From: Streptomyces violaceoruber
GTDB taxonomy: Bacteria > Actinomycetota > Actinomycetes > Streptomycetales > Streptomycetaceae
Assembly: GCA_000720805.1 (NCBI GenBank)
Contig: JODI01000026.1
Location: forward strand, 1 to 64,000
DNA length: 64,000 nt
Reading direction: 5' to 3'
The notes below the pieces were generated by a model. That model worked only from the letters and a program-made list of their open reading frames with translations. It was not told the DNA's origin and made no database searches. Below are positions 25,767 to 33,639 of this stretch, piece after piece; position 1 is the first letter of the stretch, and every line of letters starts with the position of its first letter. A program made the position numbers and the translations under genes.

Positions 25767-26198
25767 TCACCCCCGGGCCGCGGGCGCGGCACGCACCGTC
25801 GGCAGGCTCGCCTCCAGTCCGCAGCGGGCGCACACCAGTCGCGCCCGTGCAGCGGCCGGCCGCACGCGTGCTCGAGCGCCGTGGTGGGTTCGCCCACGGC
25901 CCCTCTCGCCATACAGCAGCAGCGCCGCGAAGAAGGGGGGAAGAGCCCGCGTCCGGCCTGCGTGAGAAAGTGCTCGAAGCGCGGCGGACGCCGGCTGTAA
26001 TGGCGCCGTTCGATCAGGCCCGCCGGGCGAGCCGGGCGCTGAGGACGTCCCGTGAGGACCCGTGAAGCCGAGGATCCGCTCGAAGCCGCGCACACCGCAG
26101 GCGAGTTCTCTGATGATCAGAAGTGTCCTAGGTCCGCCGACGAGACCGAGCGCTGCCTCCATGGAGCAGGGCCGGGGTCCCGGCGGCTGATCCGCCAT
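25767..26198 (-). pseudogene. HxlR-family regulator, frameshifted
   Basis: The frame from 26198 starts MADQPPGPRPCSMEAALGLV and GGPRTLLIIRELACGVRGFE, the cysteine and first helices of an HxlR protein. It then loses the pattern; IERRHYSRRPPRFEHFLTQA (the wing) is read in a second frame near 26000, and the end RARLVCARCGLEASLP returns in the first. At least two indels are needed. It mirrors the intact HxlR at 22470 in position and direction relative to an MFS gene. Confidence 0.6.
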
Positions 26199-26252
26199 GG
26201 CGGGCGAAGCGGCCCACGCTTCTCCCGTCAGGCCATCACCCCGGCATAGTTA

Positions 26253-26267
26253 GTTTGCTTTTCAAAC
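26253..26267. promoter_or_regulatory. HxlR-type operator GTTTG-N5-CAAAC in the decayed pair
   Basis: GTTTGCTTTTCAAAC (with A before and T after, giving 6-bp arms AGTTTG/CAAACT) lies between the broken HxlR gene and the broken MFS gene. It matches the arm sequence and spacing of the site at 21845, so the operator has outlived the genes it served. Confidence 0.7.
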
Positions 26268-26322
26268 TGATACTGCTGGCGTCGCCACGTCGCTTTGGGC
26301 CTTCGCACCAAAGGGGACGTCA

Positions 26323-27407
26323 TGTCCGGCGCTGTTCGCCGCCTTGGTCGTCCCCACGTCGCTGGCCCTCCTCCTGCCGGAGTTCCCCGGCACCAGGCGG
26401 CATGTCGCGGTCGGTACCTGGGGGGCCATGGGCGCCGCCGCCGCGGCCTGCGGGCCGACGCTCGGCGCGCTGCTGGTGCAGTACGCGCCCTGGCGCTGGA
26501 TCTTCCTGGTCAACGTACCGATCTGCGCGGTCATGATCGTGTTCGGTGCGCGGATCCTGCGCGAGTCCCGCGACCCGCACGCCGAGGGGCTTCCCGATCC
26601 CGTCGCCGTAGCGCTGGTGGCCGCTGTGCCCGCAGTGCTGAGCTACGCCATCATCGAGGGGCCCACCAGGGGCTGGAGTTCCAGGGTCGTCCTCGCCGCC
26701 TTCGTGGTGGCCGCTGTGCCTGACCCCGCTGCTGCCGTGGCGCTCGGCGACGGCGGCCCGCCCGGTGATCGACCTGTCACTGTTTAGCGACCGGCAGTTC
26801 AGCCTGATGAACCTCGCGATCCTGCTGTTCTCCATGTCCTTCTACGGCACGCTGCTGAGCAACGTCATCTTCCTGCAGCAGGTCTGGCGATACTCGGTGC
26901 TGCGGGCCGCCCTCGCCGGCGCTCCCGGCCCGCTGCTCGTGGCGCTCATCGCCCGCTCGACCAGCCGCCTGGCGGCACGGATCGGATTCCGGCCCGTTCT
27001 TCTCCTCGGCGGCGCGACCTGGATGGCAGGCTCCGTCCTTCTCGCGGCCGGAATCGATGCCTCACCCCACTGGGCCGCGCACTGGCTGCCCCCGTGCTGC
27101 TGACCGGTGCCGGCATCGGTCTGACGCTGCCCGTCCAGGCCGGCGCCGCGGTCGCGTCGCTGCCCGACCACAGTTCCGGGACCGGTGCCGCGGTGAGCCA
27201 AAGCTCTGCGCCGGCCCGGGATTCCCGACAACGGTGACGAACAGACTGATGCCGAGCACGGCACCCAGTTGCCGGGCGTTCGACGTGATCGGCCTGGTCA
27301 GCGGGCTGATCGTCTGGCTCCCCGCGCAGACCCGCAAGGGCGGTGGCCCATCCGGCCGCGCCAAGCCGGCCGGGACCGCCGGCGCATCGGCCGATCGCTC
27401 GCGTTGA
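26323..27407 (+). pseudogene. MFS DHA2 exporter, N-terminus lost, frameshifted, with inversion
   Basis: Translation in three frames gives a DHA2 exporter missing segments 1-3. It begins ALFAALVVPTSLALLLPEFP, then PTLGALLVQYAPWRWIFLVN, then shifts frame before VIDLSLFSDRQFSLMNLAIL, shifts again before LTGAGIGLTLPVQAGAAVAS and ends at the loop TGAAVSQ near 27200. The following piece, ARQLGAVLGISLFVTVVG, is present only on the minus strand (27202-27283), and the last segment, VIGLVSGLIVWLPAQTRKGG, is again on the plus strand. The gene is dead several times over. It is the paralogue of the intact exporter at 23014. Confidence 0.7.
27202..27283. other. ~82-bp micro-inversion inside the MFS pseudogene
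   Basis: Plus-strand coding of the exporter stops after GTGAAVSQ at about 27200. The expected continuation, SNARQLGAVLGISLFVTVVG, is encoded on the minus strand from 27282 downward. Plus-strand coding resumes with VIGLVSGLI at about 27285. Turning 27202-27283 around restores a continuous DHA2 segment. No long inverted repeat bounds the piece, so simple recombination between repeats is not evident. Breakpoints are accurate to a few bases only. Confidence 0.7.
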
Positions 27408-27486
27408 GCCGTCCCGAGCCACACCAAGCATCTGCGCTAGGTCGGCCGTCCGCAGGGGCACCCGCGGGCGCCCCTGCGGAGAAGGG

Positions 27487-27538
27487 GGATCCGGGCGGGT
27501 GGCCGGACTCTGCCGAGCCCGGCCACCCGCCCGGATCC
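27487..27538. terminator. strong hairpin, likely bidirectional terminator
   Basis: A perfect 20-bp stem (27487-27506 with 27519-27538, arms starting GGATCCGGGCGGG) closes a 12-base loop. No T-run follows, which is normal for Streptomyces terminators. It lies between the MFS pseudogene (plus) and the esterase gene (minus), which converge here. Confidence 0.75.
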
Positions 27539-27681
27539 TGTCACTGCCGCGGTCCCTGGAGCAGCGGTTGCATGCATACCTGGTGCCCGCTGCTCACGAA
27601 GGGACGTTGTCCGACCCCTGGTCGGCTGCGCTGGAGTCCTGCGCCTCATCTCCGCTCGTGGCAAGGGGACAAGGACGTCGC

Positions 27682-28653
27682 TCAGAGGCCCAGCATGCGG
27701 CGCACCCAGTTGGTGCGGGCCTCGCGGGACGCGACCGCGATGGCCGTGTCCGCGGCGACGAGCTCGTAGAGGTGGAAACCGCCCGCCCAGACGTGCAGTT
27801 CGGCCGAACCGCCGGCCGCCCAGATCGCCGAGGCGTACGCGGCGCTCTCGTCACGGACGAGGTCCACGCTGCCGACCTCGATGTAGGCGGGCGGCAGGTT
27901 GGACAGGTCGGTGGCCCGGCTCGGGGACTCGTAGATGGTGACGTCGGCGGTGCCGCGACGCTCGCCGAGGGCGGCGTTCCAGCCGGTGAAGTTGCTGGTG
28001 CGGTCCCAGACGCCGATGCCGTCGATCTGGTGGCTGGAGACCGTGTCGTTGCGGTCGTCGAGCATCGGGTAGGTGAGCAGCTGGCCGGCGAGAGCGGGGC
28101 CGTCGTTGTCCCGGGCCTTGAGCGCGACGGCGGCCGCCAGGCCGGCGCCCGCGCTCATGCCGGCCGCGATCAGCTTGTCGGGTGCGAAGCCGAGCTCCTC
28201 GGCGTGCTCCGCGGTCCACTTCAGGGCGGCGTAGGAGTCCTCGACCTGGGCTGGCGCCGGGTTCTCCGGGGCCAGGCGGTACTCCGCCGTGACGACGACG
28301 GCGTCCAGCTGCTCGACGTAGTCGACGATCGGGGCGATGCCGACGAAACGGTCGCCGAAGATCAGACCGCCGACGTGGGTGAAGAAGAAGCCCGGGCCGG
28401 GGGTGACGTGGTCGGTGCGGCGGAAGACGGAGACCAGCAGGTCCGGAGCGCCCTCGGGGCCGGGGATCGTGCGCTCGAAGTGCTCGATCGGACGGCCCTT
28501 GATGAGCTCCTCGACGCCGGGGGTGAAGCCGCCGGACCGCAGCGCCGGGATGTCCTCGGGGTACAGCGACGAGTTGAACGACTGCAGAACTGCGTCGAGG
28601 ACGGGCTTGAGCTCGCGGTCGAACGGCGGGGCGGGGTACTTCGCGTTGGACAT
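27682..28653 (-). CDS. alpha/beta hydrolase (esterase/lipase fold)
   Basis: A 323-residue hydrolase. It has GMSAGAG (nucleophile serine about 168), an acid in VDLVRDESAAYA and the histidine in GGFHLYELV. The usual HGGG oxyanion motif is replaced by THVGGLIFGDR, but the GDR-type loop of hormone-sensitive-lipase-like acetyl hydrolases is kept. It probably cleaves a small ester. The gene lies downstream of the TetR gene at 28926 on the same strand, and the TetR operator copy at 28733 sits 80 bp upstream of its ATG 28653, so it is a likely TetR target. Two strong hairpins separate the two genes. Confidence 0.85.
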   Translation of the reverse strand: MSNAKYPAPPFDRELKPVLDAVLQSFNSSLYPEDIPALRSGGFTPGVEELIKGRPIEHFERTIPGPEGAPDLLVSVFRRTDHVTPGPGFFFTHVGGLIFGDRFVGIAPIVDYVEQLDAVVVTAEYRLAPENPAPAQVEDSYAALKWTAEHAEELGFAPDKLIAAGMSAGAGLAAAVALKARDNDGPALAGQLLTYPMLDDRNDTVSSHQIDGIGVWDRTSNFTGWNAALGERRGTADVTIYESPSRATDLSNLPPAYIEVGSVDLVRDESAAYASAIWAAGGSAELHVWAGGFHLYELVAADTAIAVASREARTNWVRRMLGL

Positions 28654-28732
28654 GGTGACCTCAGGGATACAGGCCGCACGAGAGGCGGCTTCGACGCCTG
28701 CTGACTTGCAGGTTGTGAAGTCAGCTTAACAG

Positions 28733-28749
28733 TGACTGACCGCCAGTCA
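28733..28749. promoter_or_regulatory. TetR operator copy 1 (esterase promoter)
   Basis: TGACTGACCGCCAGTCA has 5-bp perfect arms TGACT/AGTCA and differs from the copy at 29588 at two positions, both pyrimidine changes. It is placed 80 bp before the esterase start. Confidence 0.78.
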
Positions 28750-28785
28750 TTCGCGATGAGGGAAGACGCGCTGTGATGCGCGTCA

Positions 28786-28887
28786 CCGGGCCGTCCGGCC
28801 GTGGGCCAAACCGGACGGCCCGGCGGGCGCGGGGCGCGCCAAACGCCTGCGGGGTGGCCGGCAGCTGGCTGCCGGCCACCCCGCAGG
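28786..28887. terminator. tandem hairpins after the TetR gene
   Basis: Two perfect stems lie side by side. The first pairs CCGGGCCGTCCGG (28786-28798) with its complement at 28811-28823. The second has 20-bp arms at 28846-28865 and 28868-28887 with almost no loop. They sit between the TetR stop (28926) and the esterase promoter and should end the TetR transcript, isolating the two units. Confidence 0.72.
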
Positions 28888-28925
28888 TGAGGTGCCGAAT
28901 ACGTCCCTGGTGCCGGCTCCGGCGG

Positions 28926-29546
28926 TTACCCGCGCCCGGTTTCCCTGAGTCCGAACACCGCACGGGTCATGTGACCTGAGGCTGTCACCACTTCCTCGTG
29001 GGGGAGGGGGGCATAGCCGGTGATCGCGTCCGTGACGGCTCCGCAGAACCCGTGGAAAAGCGCACGGGCCATCATGTCCGGCTGCTCGCAGACGACGTCG
29101 CCGCTCTTGACGCCCTCCTGCGCGGCAGTCGCGATCATGCCGATCAGGCGCTCGTTGGCGGCCGCGTGCACCTCCTGGGCGCCCGCGCCGTCGTACAGGA
29201 CCCGGTGCAGGTCGGCGTGGTCGAGTGCGAAGCGGCAGAGCGATTCCAGGACGTCCACAAGCCGCCTGGCCAGGGGCACGCCCGCATCGCCGAGGATCTT
29301 CTCGCCGACGCCGGCGAAGTTGTCCATGTGGCGCTCCCACAGGGCCGCGGCCGCCTCGTCCTTGGTCTTGAAGTAGAGGTAGAACGTTCCCTTGGAGACC
29401 TCGGCGAGGGTCGTGATCTCCTCGATCCTGGAGTCGGCGATGCCCTTGCGGATGAACACGTCGGCCGCGGCGTCGAGGATGTCCTTGCGGCGTTCCTCCG
29501 GCGGCTTGGCGACGCGTTTCCGCTTGGTGGTGGCGGGGGTTCCCAT
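28926..29546 (-). CDS. TetR-family repressor of itself and the esterase
   Basis: A 206-residue TetR/AcrR protein. The N-terminal domain reads RRKDILDAAADVFIRKGIAD, IEEITTLAEVSKGTFYLYFK with the recognition helix. The C-terminal part is a typical helical ligand domain. ATG 29546 has a perfect AAGGAG site. The inverted repeat TGACTGACTGCTAGTCA lies 42-58 bp upstream, and a near copy lies in front of the esterase gene, which makes a two-promoter regulon very likely. Confidence 0.92.
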   Translation of the reverse strand: MGTPATTKRKRVAKPPEERRKDILDAAADVFIRKGIADSRIEEITTLAEVSKGTFYLYFKTKDEAAAALWERHMDNFAGVGEKILGDAGVPLARRLVDVLESLCRFALDHADLHRVLYDGAGAQEVHAAANERLIGMIATAAQEGVKSGDVVCEQPDMMARALFHGFCGAVTDAITGYAPLPHEEVVTASGHMTRAVFGLRETGRG

Positions 29547-29587
29547 TGGCGCTCCTTTTGTCGGCGCGCCCTGTCTGCACGACCGAA

Positions 29588-29604
29588 TGACTGACTGCTA
29601 GTCA
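29588..29604. promoter_or_regulatory. TetR operator copy 2 (autoregulatory)
   Basis: TGACTGACTGCTAGTCA has arms TGACT/AGTCA and shares 15 of 17 bases with the copy at 28733. It overlaps the expected promoter region of the TetR gene at 29546. Confidence 0.8.
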
Positions 29605-29686
29605 ATCGTACGCTCCTGGTGGAAGCGCCGGTCGTGGGCCGTGCGGACGCCCGCAGCCACGTATCAGCCGTCCGCAGGGCCGGCGC

Positions 29687-30469
29687 TCAGAGCGCCTTGT
29701 GCTGGCCGCCGTCGACCAGGTAGTCGGCCCCCGTGATGCTGGCCGCGGCGTCGGACAGGAGGAAGGCGATGGCGGACGCGATCTCCTCGGGCTCCACGAA
29801 CCGGCCGGTGGTGATGCCCAGCGCCCCGGGTGCCTGCGTGAGGAAGGTGGGGATGTCCATGCCGAAGGCGGCCGCGATCTGGCCGCCGAACTTCTCCGGG
29901 CCGTCGTAGATCGAGCTGCGGACGAACCCGGGGGAGAGGGTGTTCACGCGGACGCCCTGCGGGCCGAACTCCTCCGCGAGGGCCTTGCCGAGCGCGGTGA
30001 CCGCGGCCTTGGCGGCGGCGTAGGCCACCGGGCCGAGGCCCGGCAGACGGGCGGCCACCGTGGACACGTTCACGATGGCACCCTTGCGCTCCACGAGGCT
30101 GGGCAGGGCGGCCCGGGTGACCCGGACCGTGCTGAGCAGGTTGACGTCGAGGATGGCCGTCCACTTCTCGTCATCGGTGTCGAGGAAGCCCTGGACGGCC
30201 AGGTCGTCACCGCCGCCGACATTGTTGACGAGCAGATCGATTCCGCCCAGCTCGGCCAGCGCCTGCTCGACCAGAGTGCGCGCACCCTCCGCGGTGGAGA
30301 GATCGGCGGCCACCCCGATGGCACCTGTCTCCTTCAGCTCGGTGGTGATCGTGCGGGAGGCGCCGACGACCCGGACGCCCTCGGCGGCGAGTGCCTTGAC
30401 CGTGGCCAGTCCGATACCGCGGCTGGCGCCGGTGACGACGGCGGTCTTGGAGGCGAGCTTCAGATCCAT
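29687..30469 (-). CDS. short-chain dehydrogenase/reductase (SDR)
   Basis: A 260-residue classical SDR. It has the cofactor motif TGASRGIG (about 13-20), NNVGG, the catalytic serine in VNVSTVAAR and the YxxxK pair in VAYAAAKAAV, plus the C-terminal SITGADYLVDGG. Absence of an acidic residue after strand 2 and the ASRT sequence there favour NADP(H). It oxidises or reduces an unknown alcohol/ketone. ATG 30469 follows AAAAGGAT. It is transcribed in the same direction as, and 82 bp downstream of, the TetR gene at 30551, which probably controls it. Confidence 0.93.
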   Translation of the reverse strand: MDLKLASKTAVVTGASRGIGLATVKALAAEGVRVVGASRTITTELKETGAIGVAADLSTAEGARTLVEQALAELGGIDLLVNNVGGGDDLAVQGFLDTDDEKWTAILDVNLLSTVRVTRAALPSLVERKGAIVNVSTVAARLPGLGPVAYAAAKAAVTALGKALAEEFGPQGVRVNTLSPGFVRSSIYDGPEKFGGQIAAAFGMDIPTFLTQAPGALGITTGRFVEPEEIASAIAFLLSDAAASITGADYLVDGGQHKAL

Positions 30470-30550
30470 GAGACATCCTTTTCTTGAACTCTAGGTACAA
30501 AATATGGGTATGGGCGCACCCCGCCCCGGCCGCACGTCGCGGAGGTGCGG

Positions 30551-31129
30551 TCAGAGCAGGTCGATGGTGGTGTCGATCACCCTGATGAGCCGGTCGGGTC
30601 CCGGTTCGACCCGCCCTATGAGCCGCATGCCGGTCACCGTGTTGAGCAGCAGGCTGGCCAGCGCTTTCGCGTCAAGCCCGGTGCTGATCTCGCCCGCGCG
30701 CTGGCCTTCTTCCAGCAGGGCCTGGAAAGCGTCCTCCGTGCGGTCGAGCATGCCCCGGACCTGGGTCGTCACGGATTCGTCCGTGACGCCGAACTCGGCG
30801 GCGCTGTTCATCGCCAGGCAGCCGCGGCGCCCGGGGTCGGCGAGGTCCGTCTCGGCGAGGACGTGCAGCGCCCTGCGCAGGCGCTCCTTCACTGGACCGG
30901 AGTCCTCCAGGAGTTCTTTCACGGTCGAGGCCTGGATCTCCAGGTAGCGGCGCATCGCCAGGTCGAACAACTGGCGCTTGCCGCCGAAGGCGTTGTAGAG
31001 ACTGCCCTTGCCGATGCCCAGGGTGTCGGCAAGACACTGAGGCGTCGTGGCGCCGTATCCCTGACGCCAGAACACCTGCATCGCCTGCTCGACGGCCGTG
31101 TCCGGGTCGAACTCCTTGGGCCTTCCCAT
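30551..31129 (-). CDS. TetR-family regulator upstream of the SDR
   Basis: A 192-residue TetR protein of the group that begins MGRPKEFDPDTAVEQAMQVF with WRQGYGATTPQCLADTLGIG and KGSLYNAFGGKRQLFDLA. The C-terminal domain has the CLAMNSAAEF segment typical of this subgroup (TetR_C_16-like regulators of oxidoreductase genes). The likely partner is the SDR gene immediately downstream. An AT-rich palindrome lies 35 bp upstream. A similar regulator, with the same FRRNGYE/CFAVNAATE pattern, is encoded at 46910. Confidence 0.92.
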   Translation of the reverse strand: MGRPKEFDPDTAVEQAMQVFWRQGYGATTPQCLADTLGIGKGSLYNAFGGKRQLFDLAMRRYLEIQASTVKELLEDSGPVKERLRRALHVLAETDLADPGRRGCLAMNSAAEFGVTDESVTTQVRGMLDRTEDAFQALLEEGQRAGEISTGLDAKALASLLLNTVTGMRLIGRVEPGPDRLIRVIDTTIDLL

Positions 31130-31163
31130 GGCGAGACCTTAGCAGGATTTCGGACCTGGAGGT

Positions 31164-31173
31164 CAAATATTTG
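31164..31173. promoter_or_regulatory. palindrome before the TetR gene
   Basis: CAAATATTTG is a perfect 10-bp palindrome, extended imperfectly to GTCAAATATTTGGAC. It is the only AT-rich spot in the region and lies 35 bp before ATG 31129, fitting an autoregulatory operator. Confidence 0.5.
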
Positions 31174-31375
31174 GACTTCGCTCTCGCGTCGACTCGACGG
31201 GGGGTCTGCGTGCGCGGCCGGTGCCCGGCCGGCTGGTTCTGCTCGGCGGCCTCTGCGGCCCGCGGCGGGCATGGTGTTGCCCTTGCCGGTCGCGGGCCGG
31301 GTGCCGTTGACGTGACGAGCGAGGGCCCCTAGGTCTGTGACGTGCCGCTTTCCGTAAGCCGCAGTCTCCGTCTGG

Positions 31376-31399
31376 CTGACTATGGCATACTAAAGTCAG
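31376..31399. promoter_or_regulatory. inverted repeat CTGACT-N12-AGTCAG, copy 1
   Basis: CTGACT (31376-31381) and AGTCAG (31394-31399) are separated by 12 AT-rich bases. Exactly the same arms and spacing occur at 41862-41885, there extended to 10-bp arms. Both copies precede a SnoaL-like gene, here the decayed one at 31646. The rest of 31174-31645 holds no gene that I can support. Confidence 0.65.
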
Positions 31400-31645
31400 A
31401 AGGGGTCGGGTGCGGCTGACACCGCCGGGATGCGTCGGCAAGACCCTGCCCCTGTCCGAGGCAATCAGTTGAAGGGCACGCCGGTCATGGCACCTGAGGT
31501 CCGCCCCCCTCCGAGGCGACGGCAGTTTCCGACTGGGGCGATCTTCCCTCCATCGCATCGGCTGCGGCGCGATGCGCGGTCGGCAGTGTCTTGCGCCGGG
31601 CTGTAGGGCTGAGTGTCGACTTAACCGGCACGGCCGGACCCCACG

Positions 31646-31899
31646 GCCCGTCCGCGAGGGAGTGGTGGGGAGCTTGTTCGTGAGACGCGCGCCCCAAGCC
31701 ATGCGCGTCGATGACGCGTTCGTCATGCAGCACAGCCGCCGCTGCGGTCATCACCAGCCGTGGCGCCTCGGTGGCGGTCGACATCGCCCGCGTGGAGAAC
31801 GAGCTCCCCGAAGAGCACTGGGGAGAGCTCCAGGACGAGGCCGCCCGTGATCAAAACCTCAGCGGTCTGCCCATGTTCGGCGATGGGTTCACTGAGGAG
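31646..31899 (+). pseudogene. SnoaL-like protein remnant
   Basis: Two frames together give REGVVGSLFVRRAPQAMRVD and DAFVMQHSRR, then, after a shift near 31740-31780, VAVDIARVENELPEEHWGEL and QDEAARDQNLSGLPMFGD. This aligns with the second half of the intact SnoaL-like protein at 42263 (GREGLFNLVKALPRLR..., VAVDIFRIGNGLLQEHWDVL, LSGLPMFGD). The N-terminal half is missing. It is a decayed paralogue that kept its upstream inverted repeat. Confidence 0.6.
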
Positions 31900-32003
31900 C
31901 GCTGCAGACCGGAAGGGCCCTGGTCCCCAAGTGTGTCCGCGCCGTGCCGAACCCAGGATCAATCGGCAGCCGGACCCTACGTGAGAGAGAAGAGGAGCGT
32001 GCC

Positions 32004-32591
32004 GTGCGGTACGGCAAAGAGCACAAGCAGGCGACGCGACGGCGGATCATCGAGACGGCCGGCCGCCGCTTCAAACGGGACGGCTTCGACGGTTCGGGGA
32101 TGTCAACGCTCATGGCGGACGCGGGGCTGACCACGGGTGCCTTCTACGGCCACTTCGCATCCAAGGGCGACCTGGTTGCCGCCGTGGTCGCCGACCAGCT
32201 GGGCAAGCAGGGTGAGAGCTTCCACTCGCGGGCACCTGGCCGCGCCGGACTTGAGCAGCTTGTGCGTGAGTACCTGTCCGTGCAGCAGCGCGACAACCGT
32301 GAGGACGGCTGCCCTTCCGCCGCCCTGCTCGACGAGATCGGGCGCTGCACGGACACCGCCAAGCAGGCATACACCGACGGCATGCTGGCCAGCATCGAGA
32401 ACATCGCTGCCCGCTTGGCGCCGCACGATCCGCCGTCGGCACGCGTCAAGGCACTCACCGTCTTCGCCATGATGGTCGGGACGCTGCAGCTCTCCAGGGC
32501 CCTGACCGACCCACGGCTTGCAGCCGACATCCTCGAACAGGGCATTGACAGCGCCCTCACGCTGTTCGGCGCCGACGAGCATCAGAGTTGA
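32004..32591 (+). CDS. TetR-family regulator
   Basis: A 195-residue TetR protein. Helix-turn-helix: ATRRRIIETAGRRFKRDGFD, MSTLMADAGLTTGAFYGHFA. The C-terminal domain has DGCPSAALLDEIGR, the pattern of the TetR_C_6/YjdC-like group. GTG 32004 is chosen, with AGAGGAG at the right distance; the frame extends 20 codons further upstream into the SnoaL-like remnant but without a ribosome site. The gene has no co-directional partner; the next gene is on the opposite strand. Its target is unknown. Confidence 0.88.
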   Translation: MRYGKEHKQATRRRIIETAGRRFKRDGFDGSGMSTLMADAGLTTGAFYGHFASKGDLVAAVVADQLGKQGESFHSRAPGRAGLEQLVREYLSVQQRDNREDGCPSAALLDEIGRCTDTAKQAYTDGMLASIENIAARLAPHDPPSARVKALTVFAMMVGTLQLSRALTDPRLAADILEQGIDSALTLFGADEHQS

Positions 32592-32748
32592 TGCGCCGCA
32601 TCACCGAGGTCTTGTCCGCCCCGGGCCGGAGAGCCGGGGGCCGGGCCTCCGGCCGTGAGCAGGCGTGACCGCGGCTGCTTCGAGTGCCGAGTGCTGCGTG
32701 GCCCAACTGCTCGCCTGAACTCTGCGGCCTGGAAATCCCGGCTCCTGG

Positions 32749-33468
32749 TCAGTGGACGGTGATCTGTGTCAGGTCGATGGTGACGAGAACCGGCGTCGGT
32801 AGGGAGCGGCCGTCCTCGCGGACGGGGACGACGTAGCGGCGGGTCGGGAAGACCAGACCGGAGACCTCCTTGTGGGCGTCGCTGTAGTGCGCGGCCGGTG
32901 AAGCGCCGAGAACCTCCGCGGCGTAGTCGTGGCGGCGCAGCAGACCGGTGGAGTCGAAGTGGAAGACCTGCTCCCTGCTGTGCGTGGCGATGTTCTCGGG
33001 GAACACCGCGCGCAGCCGGCGCCAACTCTCACCGGCCTCCTCCCGCGGCTCCAGCTCCTCCACCTGCACACCGGGCATGGTCAACAGGAAGGGGGCGGTC
33101 AGGTAGGTCCACATGGCATAGCCTCCGAAGTAGAGGGCGTGCAGCTGGTCCCACGGTGAGTCGGGGCCGTGTCCCGCGAAGGCCGTTCGCGGGGAACGGC
33201 GCTGTGCGAGCACATTGCGTGCGTGATCCTCGATCGACACCCGGCCGGGAGTGAACACCCCGTGCAGCCCGGGTCCGGTGAAGCCGTGGTAGACGAGGTG
33301 CTGGCGTCGGACGTCGAGGGTGAAGTCCGCGGCGGCGAAGATCCCTTCCTGTCCGCGCGAGCCCCACAGGAGCCCGCCCACGGAGCCATGTACGTGAATC
33401 GACCGAGCCCGGCGCCAGCGGTCGAGACCGCCGTGAGCATCGAGTGCGTGGTCCAGGAGATCGGACAT
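32749..33468 (-). CDS. conserved actinobacterial protein of unknown function
   Basis: A 239-residue soluble protein without signal peptide or membrane segment: LLDHALDAHGGLDRWRRARS at the start and repeated beta-rich stretches (FTLDVRRQHLVYHGFTGPGL, FHFDSTGLLRRHDYAAEVLG, SGLVFPTRRYVVP). The alternation suggests an antiparallel beta barrel or sheet like the LolA/LppX lipoprotein-localisation fold, but without lipobox. Members of this type are often found beside TetR and hydrolase genes. It is divergently transcribed from the alpha/beta hydrolase at 33640; the 171-bp gap holds two repeat elements. No function is claimed. Confidence 0.75.
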   Translation of the reverse strand: MSDLLDHALDAHGGLDRWRRARSIHVHGSVGGLLWGSRGQEGIFAAADFTLDVRRQHLVYHGFTGPGLHGVFTPGRVSIEDHARNVLAQRRSPRTAFAGHGPDSPWDQLHALYFGGYAMWTYLTAPFLLTMPGVQVEELEPREEAGESWRRLRAVFPENIATHSREQVFHFDSTGLLRRHDYAAEVLGASPAAHYSDAHKEVSGLVFPTRRYVVPVREDGRSLPTPVLVTIDLTQITVH

Positions 33469-33549
33469 GCCGCGATTCCTCTCGTGTTCATGGTGTCCAT
33501 GGGGGTGGGATGCCGGCTTCTGCCCAGAAACCCGCCCCTAATTGAGTCA

Positions 33550-33564
33550 GTTCGATAATCAAAC
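33550..33564. promoter_or_regulatory. HxlR-type operator with one mismatch, no HxlR gene nearby
   Basis: GTTCGATAATCAAAC matches GTTTG-N5-CAAAC at 9 of 10 arm positions. It lies 82 bp before the minus-strand gene and 76 bp before the plus-strand hydrolase. A second small inverted repeat, CCTAC-TGT-GTAGG, follows at 33596-33608 and overlaps the hydrolase promoter region. Confidence 0.5.
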
Positions 33565-33639
33565 CAGATTTCCTTGACTCGGGTTCCCATGCATGCCTAC
33601 TGTGTAGGTAGACAGAACGTTCTCCCTCTTGGAGTTGAC

